Part shown: one piece after another, positions 10,650 through 23,085 of the stretch
How the letters are laid out: every line of letters begins with the position of its first letter
How positions within the stretch are numbered: position 1 is the stretch's first letter
Assembly: GCA_037127315.1 (NCBI GenBank)
Contig: JBBBDQ010000445.1
Location: forward strand, 67,001 to 131,000
DNA: 64,000 bases
Direction: 5' to 3'
Source: Ascarosepion bandense
Lineage: Eukaryota > Mollusca > Cephalopoda > Sepiida > Sepiidae
Program-made: the position numbers and the translations under genes
The notes under the pieces: model-generated
What the model saw: the letters and a program-made list of their open reading frames with translations, nothing else
Told to the model about the DNA's origin: nothing
Databases searched by the model: none

Positions 10650-11015
10650 TCAATTCAATTCTCTTTATTGTTAAAATCACAGTATTTGTTGAATTTTTTA
10701 TCGGGTCTAAGCTTTCGGCTCACATAAGCCATTATCAAAGAGTAAATATTAACACACAATAAACATAGAACATTTAAGCTATTAACAAATAATTAATTAA
10801 ATATTAATTAAATGTTCTATGTTTACTGTGTGTTAATATTTACTCTTTGATAATGGCTTATGTGAGCCGAAAGCTTAGACCCGATAAAAAATTCAACAAA
10901 TACTGTGATTTTTTGTTGTCTTTCAACGACATCACCATCAAGTATATCAGACGGTATGAACGGATCCTACACAAAATTAATAAACAAAACTTGTCTAATA
11001 TTATTCAATGAAACC
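10650..11015. mobile_element. Head-to-head PLE 5' ends, pair 1
   Basis: Left arm (reverse, about 10665-10783) and right arm (forward, about 10797-10905 and onward to 11015) are inverted copies meeting at an AATTAATT-rich centre. Each arm carries the ORF start M-A-Y-V-S-R-K-L-R and KFN-YCDFLLSFNDITIKYIRR. The right arm continues to NETCI and then runs into (TA)n. The same arrangement recurs at 24.7-25.1 and 33.4-33.9 kb. Confidence 0.8.
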
Positions 11016-11017
<2 letters not shown>

Positions 11018-11065
<48 letters not shown>

Positions 11066-11072
11066 TATACAG

Positions 11073-11119
<47 letters not shown>

Positions 11120-11130
11120 TGAGAGAGGGG
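11018..11130. repeat. (TA)n-(GA)n compound microsatellite
   Basis: TA repeats with brief CA and CAGTA interruptions pass into GA repeats at 11096. Confidence 0.95.
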
Positions 11131-12835
11131 GGTTTTAGAATGAATTTTTATGGAAAATAACGAAAAGATAGGGTTATATTGTGTCATCCAATTTAAAAAA
11201 TTGAATCGACCAATACACGAATGCTTACTTATAGATTTTGACTTATCTTTGCAAAGATCGGAAATACGAAGTGTTTGTTTCCAGTTGTACATGTAGAAAA
11301 AGCCGGCTTGTTTTAAAAAACGGCTCTTGAAATCCAGCCTTTGTTCCTGAAGTTCAGAACCACTTTCTAAGCCACAAGGCAAACAATAAACTATTGATTT
11401 CTCGGCCAAGAATCGAGTTGACCTTTCCGCAGTATAAAATAATAAAAAGCATAAATATTAGCTTTAATATAATGATAAAATCATTTTCAGGCTTATTTGC
11501 TTGTAATTTCGTCTCAGACGAAAAAGAAAAATAAAATGTTGCCCAAAGCAAAGAAATCAATTCACCAAGACTGTCTACATTGTGTAAACTTAAATGTTAA
11601 AAATTCTCCTTTGTTTAGTAGGAAGTCAAAGGACATTACAATTTTGTGGTTTTTCAAGCTTTCATATTACTAAACGTAGGACTCATTGGGGAATATAAAT
11701 CATCGATTTGTTTTATTTTAAACATTACAACACTATCCGAAAATCTGATCCGAAAAGTAAAATAAAAAATGCAATGAAACTCTGATACAACTGAATTTGA
11801 TAAGCTTTTAATTGCTGGAATAAATAATAAGAATTAAGGACATTCTAGTCAGAAAAAAAAATTTTTCGATTAGTAATAAAATTTTAAAAGAATTGTTTTC
11901 AATTTTTTTTTATTATAATAATTTATAAAGTTTTAAAAATATTTTTTAATTCTTTAAAGTGTTGCGCTTATCTTTTTAGTTACGAATTGCCTATCGAAAA
12001 TTGAAAAGTTTTATAAAAATCGTTATATACACGTGTTTTTAAATTAATATAAACTGTTGTTGTGCATTTGATTTTTTTGTATGGTAATTTCTATGAGCAA
12101 ATTAAATGATGAGAGTTTGCGCCCTTACCAGAAAGAAAATGAGTATAATTTTGGCCCTTATGAACGCCATACATTTTTATCACTACTCAAGAACCTGTCA
12201 ACACTATCTTGAATTACGACACGTACATGTCAAAAGGTTCAAATTTGTGATTGAGAAATAGTTTTATTCTAAATTTCACGCTATAAATAAATAATATTTG
12301 TGCAAATCAGATTAATTTAACATAAAATTTGCTAATTTTCCAAAAATAATGTGTCACAGGTGTATATTTTATTTTTGTAAGATTTTTAAATCTGAGAATT
12401 AACTTTTGTTTACAAAAATGTGTCAATCGCTCAAAAATTGCGGCAAATTCAAAAATTGAAAAAAAAAACTCAAACTTTTATATTGCAATGAATATAATTT
12501 CTGTTTGAAATAAACCAGTGTATTTTGCTTACTGGAAATAGTAAATTTAATCATTTAGCATTCAATTAAAACTAAAATAAAAGTTTCAAGAAAATATTTT
12601 ATTTTTAAAAATTCAATTTAAATGTTAGTTATCGAAAATGATTGGAGGTACCTATTTTAATGAGACTGTGTGCTTGATAATGTGGCTTTGAGATTTGAAT
12701 ATCTGTGTCTGTGCATGTGTGTATATATGTAATTCAAGGGTTGTGTGTAAATATGTAATTCCGTGAACGTGTAGATGCAAAACTAAACAAGGTTATTAGA
12801 CCCAAGTAATTCGAATTGATTTTCGCCGAGAGTTC
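11131..12835. other. No recognisable feature
   Basis: 1.7 kb of AT-rich DNA without family homology I can recognise. Short ORFs here (for example 11354-11560 reverse) lack any conserved motif or coding signature. Confidence 0.4.
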
Positions 12836-12839
12836 ATAC

Positions 12840-13790
12840 GACGGACGATATGCAACAGAATATACAAGAATTAAGCAGAGTATTAAGAGACAGGAACATT
12901 TCGTTGAAAAACAAAAGAGTACTGAACTGTTATGTGATATCAGTCCTCTTATATGGCAATGAATACTAGACAATTTCCTCATAAATGACGAAGAAACTTG
13001 TAGCAACAGAAACAAAGAAAAGCGTACCGATCTGTTATGAAACGTTAGTCCTTCTATATGGCATCGAATGCTGGTCAATCTCCTCACAGAGGAAGAAGGG
13101 ACTTGAAGCAACAAAAACAAAGAAAAGAGTACTGAACTGTTATGTAATATAAGTCCGCCTATATAGCAGTGAATGCTGGACAATCTCTTCACAGCTGAAG
13201 AAGGGACTTGAAGCAAGAGAAACAAAGAAAAGAGTAATGAACTGTTATGTAATATCAGTCCTCTTATATAGCATGGACAATTTCCTCACAAATGAAGAAG
13301 AGACTTGGAGCAACAGAAATAAAGAAAAGTGTACTGGACTGTTATGTGATAACTGACCTTCTGTATAGAGGTGAATGTTGGACGATCTCATCAAGGATGA
13401 AGGAGAGGCTTGAGGCAGCAGAAATGTGGTTTTACAGAAGGCTTCTAAGGATACCATGGACAGAGCATGTGTGCAATGATGAGGTATTGGAAAGGATGCA
13501 AACGAGAAGATTATTCATACTAAATATCTGGAAAATACAAATGAGGTTCCTGGGACATGTAATGAGGATGGAGGGCCTGGAGAACTTGATACTCACAGGT
13601 CGGATAAGGGAAGGAGAGACAGGGGAAAGCAGTGCGAGACGTACTTCTTAGGTTTGAGCAAATGGTTTATGGAGCAGAGCTTAGAAGAGATACCAAGAGA
13701 AAAATTATTGAGAGCGACAAGAGACAGAGTCAAGTGGGAGTCTATGATCGCCTACGTCCTGAAGGGACACGGCACATGAAGAATAAGAAA
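12840..13790 (+). mobile_element. RTE-like LINE 3' end with 105-bp coding tandem repeat
   Basis: The LINE C-terminal region runs from LSRVLRDRNISLK to the terminal YVLKGHGT near 13779. The block encoding TKKRVLNCYVISVLLYGSECWTISSQ... is repeated with starts at 12917, 13022, 13127, 13232 and 13329. The first three intervals are exactly 105 bp (35 codons), the last 97 bp. After the repeats the ORF resumes with RLEAAEMWFYRRLL, NDEVLERMQTRR and FLGHVMRMEGLENL. Internal stops are present. Confidence 0.85.
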
Positions 13791-13869
13791 TAAATCTAAA
13801 GCATTTCTGTGTAGCTAATCAGTAATGAGAAGAGGTGGATTCATACCTAAACAGAATTTGGTAAACAAA

Positions 13870-14120
13870 TTAGAAAGTATGATGTGGATATAAAGTGGGG
13901 GATCAATTTTCTATTATAGTTAATATGTAAAGTGATCCCTCAGTTTTTGGCCAAGCTACTTTCTATTTAGTTAATATTTTAGATTTATGTGCTTGAGAAA
14001 ATGGATTGCAGAGCAGTGTTTGGGAGATATACCAAGAGAAAAAATATTGAGAGCGACAAGAGACAGAGCCAAGTGGAAGTTCATGATCGCCTACGTCCTG
14101 AAGAGACACGTCACATGAAG
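13870..14120 (+). mobile_element. Second LINE tail joined through the 190-bp composite segment
   Basis: The GTGGATATAAAGTGGGGGATC segment leads into a second copy of the LINE tail (RATRDRAKWKFMIAYVLK-like, ending near 14118). This repeats the composite seen at 5.6 and 26.2 kb. It is more diverged here. Confidence 0.75.
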
Positions 14121-14132
14121 AAGCAGATACAC

Positions 14133-14690
14133 GATTGGGTGATCATGTCTCGATAGAGATATGACTGACTAGACAGAAGATTTTCCTGTAGAAGATTATC
14201 ATTATTTTCTGGTGTAGAATGGTTGTCAACCAAAGCTATAGAACCCAATCTGTCCTGCTATTCAACCCATAGCTGGAGGGAGAAGAGGTGGATTAATACT
14301 GTCGTGGACCCGGTTAAAGGTCCGGATGAATCACGCAAAAACAACCAAATAGGAAAATACGAATATATATCAAATACGAAAAGAAAGCAAGTCTTAGAAC
14401 TTGGTTAGTAGGAACGATAATACGAGTTAGTGTGGAATACTATGATTCGAGCCCCGGCATTAGAACTGAGACTCGTAATGGTCGTTAAGGTAGCAGTGTT
14501 CGTAGACCGACTCTCGGCTGATTTCGGGCCGCTCTGAGTTCGCTCTCCTCAGGCTGCTCCCTCCCACCTCTTGTGAGGGGCGGTATAAGTAATGGTTGGA
14601 AGAGTTCATTCATTCCGTCGGTGATGCCACCATGACAAATACTTTTCCCAAGAGTGCGTAAGTAAATGAAACGAATTCTACTAGAATTTG
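14133..14690 (-). mobile_element. tRNA-derived SINE split by a solo LTR
   Basis: Reverse-strand SINE pieces at 14133-14299 and 14643-14690 are contiguous in the intact SINE copies (17376-17684 and 62429-62734). An LTR at 14300-14637 separates them. The promoter end beyond 14690 is lost where a Helitron begins. Confidence 0.85.
14300..14637 (-). mobile_element. Solo LTR with 5-bp target duplication AATAC
   Basis: On the reverse strand the 338-bp block begins TGTCATGGTGGCATCA and ends GGGTCCACGACA, giving short inverted ends TGTC/GACA with TG...CA termini. It is flanked by perfect AATAC duplications (14295-14299 and 14638-14642). A diverged copy lies at 59408-59728 on the forward strand. This is a recombined LTR retrotransposon remnant with no internal region. 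Confidence 0.88.
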
Positions 14691-14697
14691 AAATAAA

Positions 14698-14723
14698 TAT
14701 AAACTTATTTATAAATGGAACTT

Positions 14724-14785
<62 letters not shown>

Positions 14786-15450
14786 CTATAGACTCCAAAA
14801 CGGCTGAACACATTTTCTTGAAAATTTACTCAGTTGTACTATAAGCGTCTGCTAGTGTTCTTAGCTAGGGTTTGTGTCGAGGTAACCCCGATAAATATCG
14901 ATAATCGATAATCAAAAAAATCGTGTTATAGAAGAGAGTGGTCCGATTTTAATCAGATTTGATACACACATAGACAAAAACATAAGAAACGATATTCAGA
15001 AGTTTCAAGGTTGCAGTTCTTACAATAGTGCAGAAAATCCATAATATATATGTATAAAAGGCAAGATGTTTGTGTGTGTGTCTGTTTATCTGCCTGTACG
15101 TCTACATTTTTTTTTTTTCAGCCCTTTTATTTTAGTTTTTGCTTCGGGTTTGGCTCTATGTAGGTATAATTGTAGTTCTTAGTCTCAGCCATGATACCAT
15201 TTACTCAGAGTTCTTATTTAGCCTTCAAAATTCAGTTTACGACGAAAAAAATCTTATTTGATATCGATACCAGGAAATCAAAATTTAACTAACATTCATT
15301 CATTTTTCTTTCAGTCTACGGTTTCGCTTTAACTGGAAACAACTATTGCTTTTTAGTCTTTCGTGCCAACGTCCAAAGAGTCTGAGCTCCAGGATCATGG
15401 ATTAGTTTTAAGCTTCATTACACCCGAGCAACGCCGGGCTATACTGCTAG
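14698..15450 (+). mobile_element. Non-autonomous Helitron, copy 3
   Basis: Full-length copy. The 5' end (TATAAACTTATTTATAAATGG, TC drifted to TA) is followed by a long (GT)n at 14730-14782. The central ATCGATAATCGATAATC block and internal AT run are present, and the 3' end is CCCGAGCAACGCCGGGCTAT then CTGCTAG followed by T. Confidence 0.9.
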
Positions 15451-17239
15451 TGCATATATAGTGTAAACTGAGCACTGATGGTAATAAAACAACTCCCGAT
15501 ATAAAATAGTGTTTGAATGTGTATTTATTATGAATATGGGTTAAAGCTCAATTCCAGAACAAACATGGACCTGAATCTGACAGAATTATATATAATGATA
15601 TGGAATTATCTACGTTTTTATGCGCGTTGTACATGACTGGCTAATGAGAATCGACTCAAACAAAATTGAAAATACCAAAGATTGAACGACGATCTAATAC
15701 CAAAATTCCTATGTCGAGTCAGCCACACAGCGCAGTAAAAAAAAAAAAAAAAAAACATGGAGAGAACTGTGGCACAAAACAAGCTGAAGAGCAATCTTGA
15801 GGTTGCAGGGGCACCACTTAAGACTTTTCGAGCAGATGGCCATGGACCGGAAAGCGTAGACCTAAGTTTATTACATCTTTGTACTCCCTCTCCACACACT
15901 GTTCATATCCATGCCAAACGTCTTTATGTACAACGACAAAAAAGCCTTTGAACTTGGACACGACCAACATCTTGACGCAAAAAGAGGCGTCTCTTTCAAA
16001 CACGAGCATCCACTAAAAACAATTTTGAAAGTAATAAAACCACTCATTTTATACAGAAAAAAAACAGCGATTTTTGTTTTAAAGATTTATTTCAACCTCG
16101 AATAATATTTCTTGAAGTCTTTCTATCAATGCATACTTACTAAGAAGACATAAAACTATACAAATTCATACGTACAGCATTTTAACAAAATTAGAGCTGC
16201 TACAAACACGAAGACTAACGGATGCTAACAACTACGTTAAGATAAAGAAACTTTCCCATTATTTTAGAATTGTCATGGAAATTTACACAGCTCTTTTGTG
16301 CTGCTAAACTCGGCCAAATTGGAGTACGTGGTTTAAAAATCCGAATAAAAATTAGGAAACTCGACAGGAAACAGTAATATTAAATGGAGAATGAAACTTT
16401 CTATTATATTAAGGAAATCTAGGAAGTTTCTTTGAATTTTATTCAGCTAGTTGATTGGTTGTACAGCCAGTCAAATGTAGGACACGTTTACAAGCACGAA
16501 GGAAATTTCAGAAGCTAAGCATCCACGTAAGTTTATCGAATGGAACATCGGTCAATATTGAAAGACATTTTTTCTTTGGCTTCTATGTTCGACACAGAAA
16601 TGAAGTACTTTTCCAACAATTCAATCACGGATGATAAAAAAAAGATATATTACAAGAACCCAAAAGGAATAAAAGTCTAGGTGAGATACTGGACAATTTT
16701 CAGCATCACAACCTAAACAAAATATTCAGGAGAGGAAAGTTTGTTTTTTTTTTTGTTTTTTTTTTCGATTTTTAATTATGGCATTCAAATGGAATTCTTT
16801 GTTGCGGGTAGCGAGACACGCTGGCACACAACAAAATCAAAGCAAAAAATTGGCCAATTAAAAACCACGTATAGACATCTGCATACATATATAAACCTAC
16901 CATCCGCCCGTGCATTGAATACTGCTGCCATATCTGGTCGGGTGCCCCTGCTATTCACCTCGGGGTTCTTGACAAAATCCAACGGAAAATCTGTAATGTG
17001 ATCGATACCGTTAACTGGTGTATGTGCATTTGGTTTATTGTACTGAGGTATAATAAATCTCTATTTATATTATATATCCTCAGTGTTAAGAATTATTTCT
17101 TGCACTATTCTTTCTCTGTTTATCCCCCCCCCCCCACCGGTGATACAACAGAAACGAAATAATAGAAAAATGAATAAATATCTAATTTGTTACGCAAATA
17201 ACAACTAAATAAACACAACACAAAACTATCACGTATAAA
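15451..17239. other. No recognised feature; contains an 18-base A run
   Basis: Mostly unique-looking sequence. An A run at 15738-15755 follows TCAGCCACACAGCGCAGT and might mark a retroposon 3' end, but no body is recognisable. C run (C11) near 17126-17136. Short ORFs at 15757-16105 have no recognised domain. Confidence 0.35.
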
Positions 17240-17364
17240 TCTAAACTTATTTATAAATGGAACTTTGTCTGTGTGTGTGTGTCTGTGTGTGTGTGTCCGT
17301 TACCTATAGACTCCAAAACTGCTGAACCGATTTTCTTGAAAATTTACACAGTTGTACTAAAAGT
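17240..17364 (+). mobile_element. Helitron 5' end fragment
   Basis: TCTAAACTTATTTATAAATGG through ATTTACACAGTTGTACTA, after which homology stops just before a SINE. The rest of the Helitron is absent downstream of the SINE, so this is a truncation rather than an insertion split. Confidence 0.85.
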
Positions 17365-17375
17365 TTAATGTACCT

Positions 17376-17684
17376 GGATGTGCGTTGTGGTGCATTGGAT
17401 ATCGGTTCGGAGCGAGAAATCGGGGAGCCGAGTTCGAATTCCAGCCGAATTCATTGCATTCACTTACGCGCAAATACCCTTGGGAAAGGTATTAATCCGT
17501 CTATTCCTTCCAGTTATGGGTTAAATAACAGGACATTGGGTTTTATAGCCTTGGTCGGCAACCAGTCTACCGCAGAAAGCAATGGCAACCTACTGCGGGA
17601 TAATCTTCTGCCCAGTCAGTCATGTCTCTTTCGAGACATGATCGCCCAAGCGTGTATTACGTATGGCACTTAACTAACTGACTG
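17376..17684 (+). mobile_element. tRNA-derived SINE, near full length
   Basis: Box A-like TGGTGCATTGG at 17388-17398 and box B AGTTCGAATTCC at 17431-17442 give an internal RNA polymerase III promoter of tRNA type. A conserved body (GGAAAGGTATTAATCCGTCT; CCTTGGTCGGCAACC; hairpin GTCTCTTTCGAGACATGATC) and 3' end near CTAACTGACTG follow. Another near-complete copy is at 62429-62734, with fragments at 14.1, 40.0, 41.0, 52.2 and 62.8 kb. The frame open across it is not a gene. Confidence 0.88.
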
Positions 17685-17714
17685 ATTGAATAATTAATTT
17701 GCAACAATTTTTAG

Positions 17715-18120
17715 AGCAGTAAATCGATAGATCAGAAGGGGTGGACCATTTTATTGGCCTCTACGCTTGCCAGATTTGACTCCATTAGATTTTTTTATCA
17801 GGACATGTGAGAACAATTGTATATGCTACCAAACCTAGTTCATTAGAATATTTGAAAACTAAAATAACTAGTGTGATTTCAGGCATTACTCTAAATCAGT
17901 TGGCAAATGTTTTCCGTCAACTGCAAAATTGTATTACCTTTTATATTGCTAATGATGGAGGACATGTGGAAACTTAAATAAAATTTCAATAAAACTTTTA
18001 AAAAATTAGATTTATTTTTTCTAATTCGTTTTAGAAATTATTTCTACCGAAAATACAAATAAAGTTATAATTTTTTTAAAGTGCACATGAAATTTATGGA
18101 CACCCTGTATATTCTAAAGT
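17715..18120 (+). mobile_element. IS630/Tc1-mariner-type transposon, 3' terminal part
   Basis: The forward strand reads, with frameshifts, a transposase C-terminus with SPDLTPLDFF-like residues (17765-17795) and a following segment ending in NDGGHVET near 17975. The block ends in AAATTTATGGACACCCTGTA, an inverted terminal repeat of the TACAGGGTGTCC type. The 5' two thirds of the element are missing. Confidence 0.7.
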
Positions 18121-18256
18121 GCTCAATGTCAAGGTGGAGATAGTGCGTTTAAAAGTACAAAGAGGCTGTCACTTTAACTGAGCAGGTTCATGCCTACTTC
18201 GAAGTTTTGGTGGGGACACTGTTATTATGTTCTCATTCGTCATGGCTGAATTGCTA

Positions 18257-19195
18257 TATATTAGGTCGGTGCAAAACTTTTTGCCGGTTTGTAAAAGGAG
18301 CATTTTGAATCGTTGTAATTTATTTTATGCATATTGTTATTACTAGAACATATCACCATGATTGATTTGTAACTTTTTCTTTCAGATTATTAAAGCATCA
18401 TTCATATTTTTCTGCAATATTCTCACCCATGTTCTTTTCATCTAAAGAACACATTAGGCATGCTCTACTCTATGAGTTTCACAGAGGTTCCAATGCAAAT
18501 GCAACGTATTTCTTGTTGCGAATCTTTGCTTTCACGACACCTTCAGGCACCATTTTTGGATAGGCTTGTCACAGGTGATGAAAAGTGAATTCTCTATCAT
18601 AATGTTAAACGTCGGCGATCGCTGATAAAACGAGAAGAAAAACCAGTTTAACAACCGATAGCAGGACTACATCCCCAAAAGGTCATGTTGAGCAGATGGA
18701 ATCAAGTTATAGAGAGCAAAGATCGTTATTGTTCTGAATAAAGATTCTCAAAAACAGTTTTTCATTTTCAAGATTTTTTTTTTTTTTTTATAAGCGTTTC
18801 ACCCCGAGCAAGGCATGTCACTACCACTACTGCGCAGGGGGCTACGTAGAGTGGAGAAAGGATGATTAAATATAGGAAATGTCAGAGGGTGGGTGATAGG
18901 CGGGTAAGGATACCGAGAATGAGGGTTGGGTAGATGAGAGTGTTCTGAGAATAATTGAGAGTTAGTGTGATAGGAGGTGTCTATTGACCCTACATTTAAA
19001 CACCTGGAGATTGTAACTGTCGGGAAAGCAGAGTTGCGGAAGGGAGTTCCACAGGCGGGAAGCGCGAGAAAAGAAGCTATTGGAGTAGAATTTACGGTTA
19101 CATCTTATTTGTTTAACTGTAAAAGGGTGGGACCTAGTTGCTAATCTAGTATCTCGTGTAAATTCGTGCTTATCGGCAAAAACTTTTGCACCAAC

Positions 19196-19199
<4 letters not shown>
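18257..19199 (+). mobile_element. mariner element interrupted by a LINE 3' end
   Basis: The left terminal repeat TTAGGTCGGTGCAAAACTTT (from 18264) pairs with the inverted right end CAGGTTGGTGCAAAAGTTTT (on the reverse strand, ending about 19199). Inside are broken transposase blocks: EHIRHALLYEFHRGSNA near 18450-18500, then DRLVTGDEKW-like and LIKREEKPV-like residues near 18560-18650. From 18785 the sequence is a reverse-strand LINE. The transposase is out of frame and internally deleted. Confidence 0.7.
18785..19175 (-). mobile_element. CR1/L2-like LINE, ORF end and 3' UTR
   Basis: Reverse-strand frame: EFTRDTRLATRSHPFTVK, RCNRKFYSNSFFSRASRLWNSLP, then FKCRVNRHLLSH and stop near 18963. The R-x-WNxLP plus FKxxxxxxL end is the usual C-terminus of CR1/L2/Jockey-type reverse transcriptases. 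The 3' UTR ends in TACGTAGCCCCCTGCGCAGT and GCCTTGCTCGGGGTGAAACG with an A-rich tail. Inserted in a mariner. Confidence 0.8.

Positions 19200-19281
<82 letters not shown>
19200..19281. repeat. (TA)n-(TG)n microsatellite
   Basis: TA repeats to 19227, then TG repeats to 19281, directly following the mariner terminal repeat. Confidence 0.95.
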
Positions 19282-19284
<3 letters not shown>

Positions 19285-19835
19285 GATTAATGCATAAAAA
19301 GCTTGTCACGTAACTAAACAGGTTCATTCCGACTTCGGAGTTTCGGGAGGACACCGTTATGATGTCGACACTCGTCTGCGTTAGGTTCTCAATCTACTAT
19401 CTATCTTGTCCTGTTTTTTTTTTTTATTTATATGGAGATTGGAGTAATTTGTTATTTTATTGTAGGAGTGTTTTACTGCTCGTTAATTCTTTTTGATTGC
19501 TTTTATTGAGTTGACTTCTTTTTAATGTTGTGCTATTAGCGGTTGGTTAATTTTTTGTTGTACTGGAGTCTGATTTCTTTTTATTGCTTTTTAATGTACG
19601 GGTGAATGAATGTCCGCTTAATTGCTTTGTTTTGAATTGGTATCTGTTTAATTGCTTTTTAGTTGGCTGGTTCTTGTCATTTAGGTTGATTATTTTTATT
19701 GTATTGGCTTGAACTTTTTCTTAATATGAATCGCTTAAAAAAATTCTTTTTAGGTAATAGTTATGTGTTTGTGTTCTTCTGTGCATTTGTGTTTGTGAGC
19801 TTTATGTGTGATTTTATTCTGTTTGATCGTTGTAA

Positions 19836-20185
19836 GGAAAAACTTGAAGCAGCTGAAATGTGGTTCTACAGAAGGATGCTGTGGATATCATGGACCGAGC
19901 ATGTGAGCAATGACGAGGTTTTGGAAAGGATGGAAACGAAAAGGAAATTAATACTGAGCATCAGGAAGAGACAACTAAAGTTCCTGGGTCATGCAATGGG
20001 GAAGGAGGGCTTGGAGAACCTGATACTGACAAGCCAGATAGAGGGGAAAAGAGACAGAGGATCTGATCAGGTGGATGACGGAACGAGGGTTGCATGGAGA
20101 AAGCGTGCTAAGAGCCATCAGGGAAAGGGAGATGTGGAAAGCCATGATCGCCTACGTCCTGAAAGGACAGGGCACATAAAAGAAG
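19836..20185 (+). mobile_element. RTE-like LINE C-terminal fragment
   Basis: Starts at KEKLEAAEMWFYRRML, continues WTEHVSNDEVLERMETKRKL and RQLKFLGHAMGKEGLENL, and ends at the family tail (GATCGCCTACGTCCTGAAAG, then GAAGAAGAA at 20184). The reading frame is intact from upstream sequence to about 20060, where a small deletion shifts the frame. Confidence 0.85.
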
Positions 20186-20246
20186 AAGAACATTATTTTC
20201 AATTTTTGTTATCGTGACTGATTGTATATTTATATTTATATTTTTA

Positions 20247-20627
20247 CTAGCAGTATAGCCCGGCGTTGCTCTGGTGTAATGAAAGCTTTAAAACTAATCC
20301 ATGGTCCTGGAACTCAGAATCTTTGGACGTTGGTATGAAAGACTAAAATGCAATAGTTGTTTCCGGTTAAAACAAAACCGTAGACTGAAAGAAAAAATGA
20401 ATGGATGTAAGTCAAATTTTGATTTCCTGGTATCGATATCAAATAAGTTTTTTTCATCACAAACTGAATATTGAAGGCTAAATAAGTCCTCTGAGTAAAT
20501 GGTATCATGGCTGAGACTAAGAACTACAATTATACCTACTTAGACCCAAACCCGAAGCAAAAACTAAAATAACAGGGCTGAAAAATACAAACATACAGGC
20601 AGATAAACATACACACAAATATCTTGC

Positions 20628-20675
<48 letters not shown>

Positions 20676-20972
20676 CGATTTTCTGCACTATCGTAAGAAC
20701 TGCAACCATGAAACTTCTGAATATCGTTTCTTATGTATTTGTCTATCAGTGTGTCAAATTTGATTAAAATCGGATCACTCCTTTTATAACCCGATTTTTT
20801 TGATTTTCGATATTTATCGGGGGTATTTCGACACAAAACCTAGCTAAGAACACTCACAGACGCTTATAGTACAACTGTGCAAATTTTCAAGAAAATCGGT
20901 TCAGCCGTTTCGGAGTCTATATGTAACGGACACACAGACACAGACAAAGTTCCATTGATAAATAAGTTTATA
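20247..20972 (-). mobile_element. Non-autonomous Helitron, copy 4
   Basis: Reverse copy with the 3' terminus CTGCTAG (20247) next to target T and a GCCCGGCGTTGCTC hairpin. It carries a long internal (TA)n at 20632-20672 and the 5' end at about 20972. It lacks the (GT)n expansion of copy 3. Confidence 0.9.
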
Positions 20973-21430
20973 TATACATATATGTATATTAAGAATTCAC
21001 AATTGTGAATCGCCATCAATATTGAACGTAGTGCGTTTGTAGATATCAACATTGCGGGCATAGAAACCTGTTTGAAGATCACTTGGGACATGAAACTGAC
21101 AACCAACTTTCAGGGAGCGATTAATTTAAATGTAGTTCCTCTTAATAAAATTGCTATAGGATTGTGAAATTTACATGTGCGAAAAGCTTTTATCGAAAAT
21201 TGTTATGGAAAAAGTCATTGAGGAAAAATCAATAAAAACAGACTGAGATTAATCATGATTCTACATTCACCCCAGGGAGTTCCTTGCAATTTCGGGCCCA
21301 CAGGATAGACAGAAATATAACTTCTTTATTTATACGCAAAAATAAAGTTGATAGCGATTAACATGAAAACAAAAGGGCTTTTCGTCATGCACATCATCAA
21401 AAATGCTTATATTTAGTTGATTATTAGAAG
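20973..21430. other. No recognisable feature
   Basis: About 450 bp of AT-rich DNA between a Helitron and the large TATC array; nothing recognised. Confidence 0.4.
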
Positions 21431-21432
21431 GG

Positions 21433-21492
21433 TATCTATCTATCTCTGTTCATATCTATCTATCTATCTATCTATCTATCTCAGTCTGTTCA

Positions 21493-21567
<75 letters not shown>

Positions 21568-21637
21568 CATATCATATCTATCTATCTATCTATCTATCTA
21601 TCTCAGTCTGTCATATCTATCTATCTATCTCTGTTCA

Positions 21638-21674
<37 letters not shown>

Positions 21675-21685
21675 CAGTCTGTTCA

Positions 21686-21734
<49 letters not shown>

Positions 21735-21745
21735 CAGTCTGTTCA

Positions 21746-21786
<41 letters not shown>

Positions 21787-21793
21787 CTGTTCA

Positions 21794-21834
<41 letters not shown>

Positions 21835-21867
21835 CAGTCTGTGCATATCTATCTATCTATCTATCTA

Positions 21868-21908
<41 letters not shown>

Positions 21909-21915
21909 CTGTTCA

Positions 21916-21948
<33 letters not shown>

Positions 21949-21959
21949 CAGTCTGTTCA

Positions 21960-22000
<41 letters not shown>

Positions 22001-22011
22001 CAGTCTGTTCA

Positions 22012-22052
<41 letters not shown>

Positions 22053-22063
22053 CAGTCTGTTCA

Positions 22064-22108
<45 letters not shown>

Positions 22109-22115
22109 CTGTTCA

Positions 22116-22152
<37 letters not shown>

Positions 22153-22163
22153 CAGTCTGTTCA

Positions 22164-22194
<31 letters not shown>

Positions 22195-22229
22195 ATCTAT
22201 CTATCTATCTATCTATCTATCTCAGTTCA

Positions 22230-22266
<37 letters not shown>

Positions 22267-22322
22267 CATCTCAGTCTGTTCATATCTATCTATCTATCTA
22301 TCTATCTATCTCAGTCTGTTCA

Positions 22323-22359
<37 letters not shown>

Positions 22360-22366
22360 CAGTCTG

Positions 22367-22413
<47 letters not shown>

Positions 22414-22424
22414 CAGTCTGTTCA

Positions 22425-22477
<53 letters not shown>

Positions 22478-22484
22478 CTGTTCA

Positions 22485-22525
<41 letters not shown>

Positions 22526-22536
22526 CAGTCTGTTCA

Positions 22537-22569
<33 letters not shown>

Positions 22570-22580
22570 CAGTCTGTTCA

Positions 22581-22649
<69 letters not shown>

Positions 22650-22656
22650 CTGTTCA

Positions 22657-22689
<33 letters not shown>

Positions 22690-22697
22690 CAGTCTGT

Positions 22698-22738
<41 letters not shown>

Positions 22739-22769
22739 ATCTATCTATCTATCTATCTATCTCTGTTCA

Positions 22770-22802
<33 letters not shown>

Positions 22803-22813
22803 CAGTCTGTTCA

Positions 22814-22844
<31 letters not shown>

Positions 22845-22911
22845 ATCTATCTATCTATCTATCTATCTCTGTTCATATCTATCTATCTATCTATCTATCT
22901 CAGTCTGTTCA

Positions 22912-22944
<33 letters not shown>

Positions 22945-22955
22945 CAGTCTGTTCA

Positions 22956-22992
<37 letters not shown>

Positions 22993-23015
22993 CTGTTCAT
23001 ATCTATCTCTGTTCA

Positions 23016-23056
<41 letters not shown>

Positions 23057-23085
23057 CAGTCTGTTCATATCCATGTATCTATCTA

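Noticed and set aside
17368..17673. 101-codon ORF
   Set aside because: Lies entirely in a tRNA-derived SINE with box A and box B.
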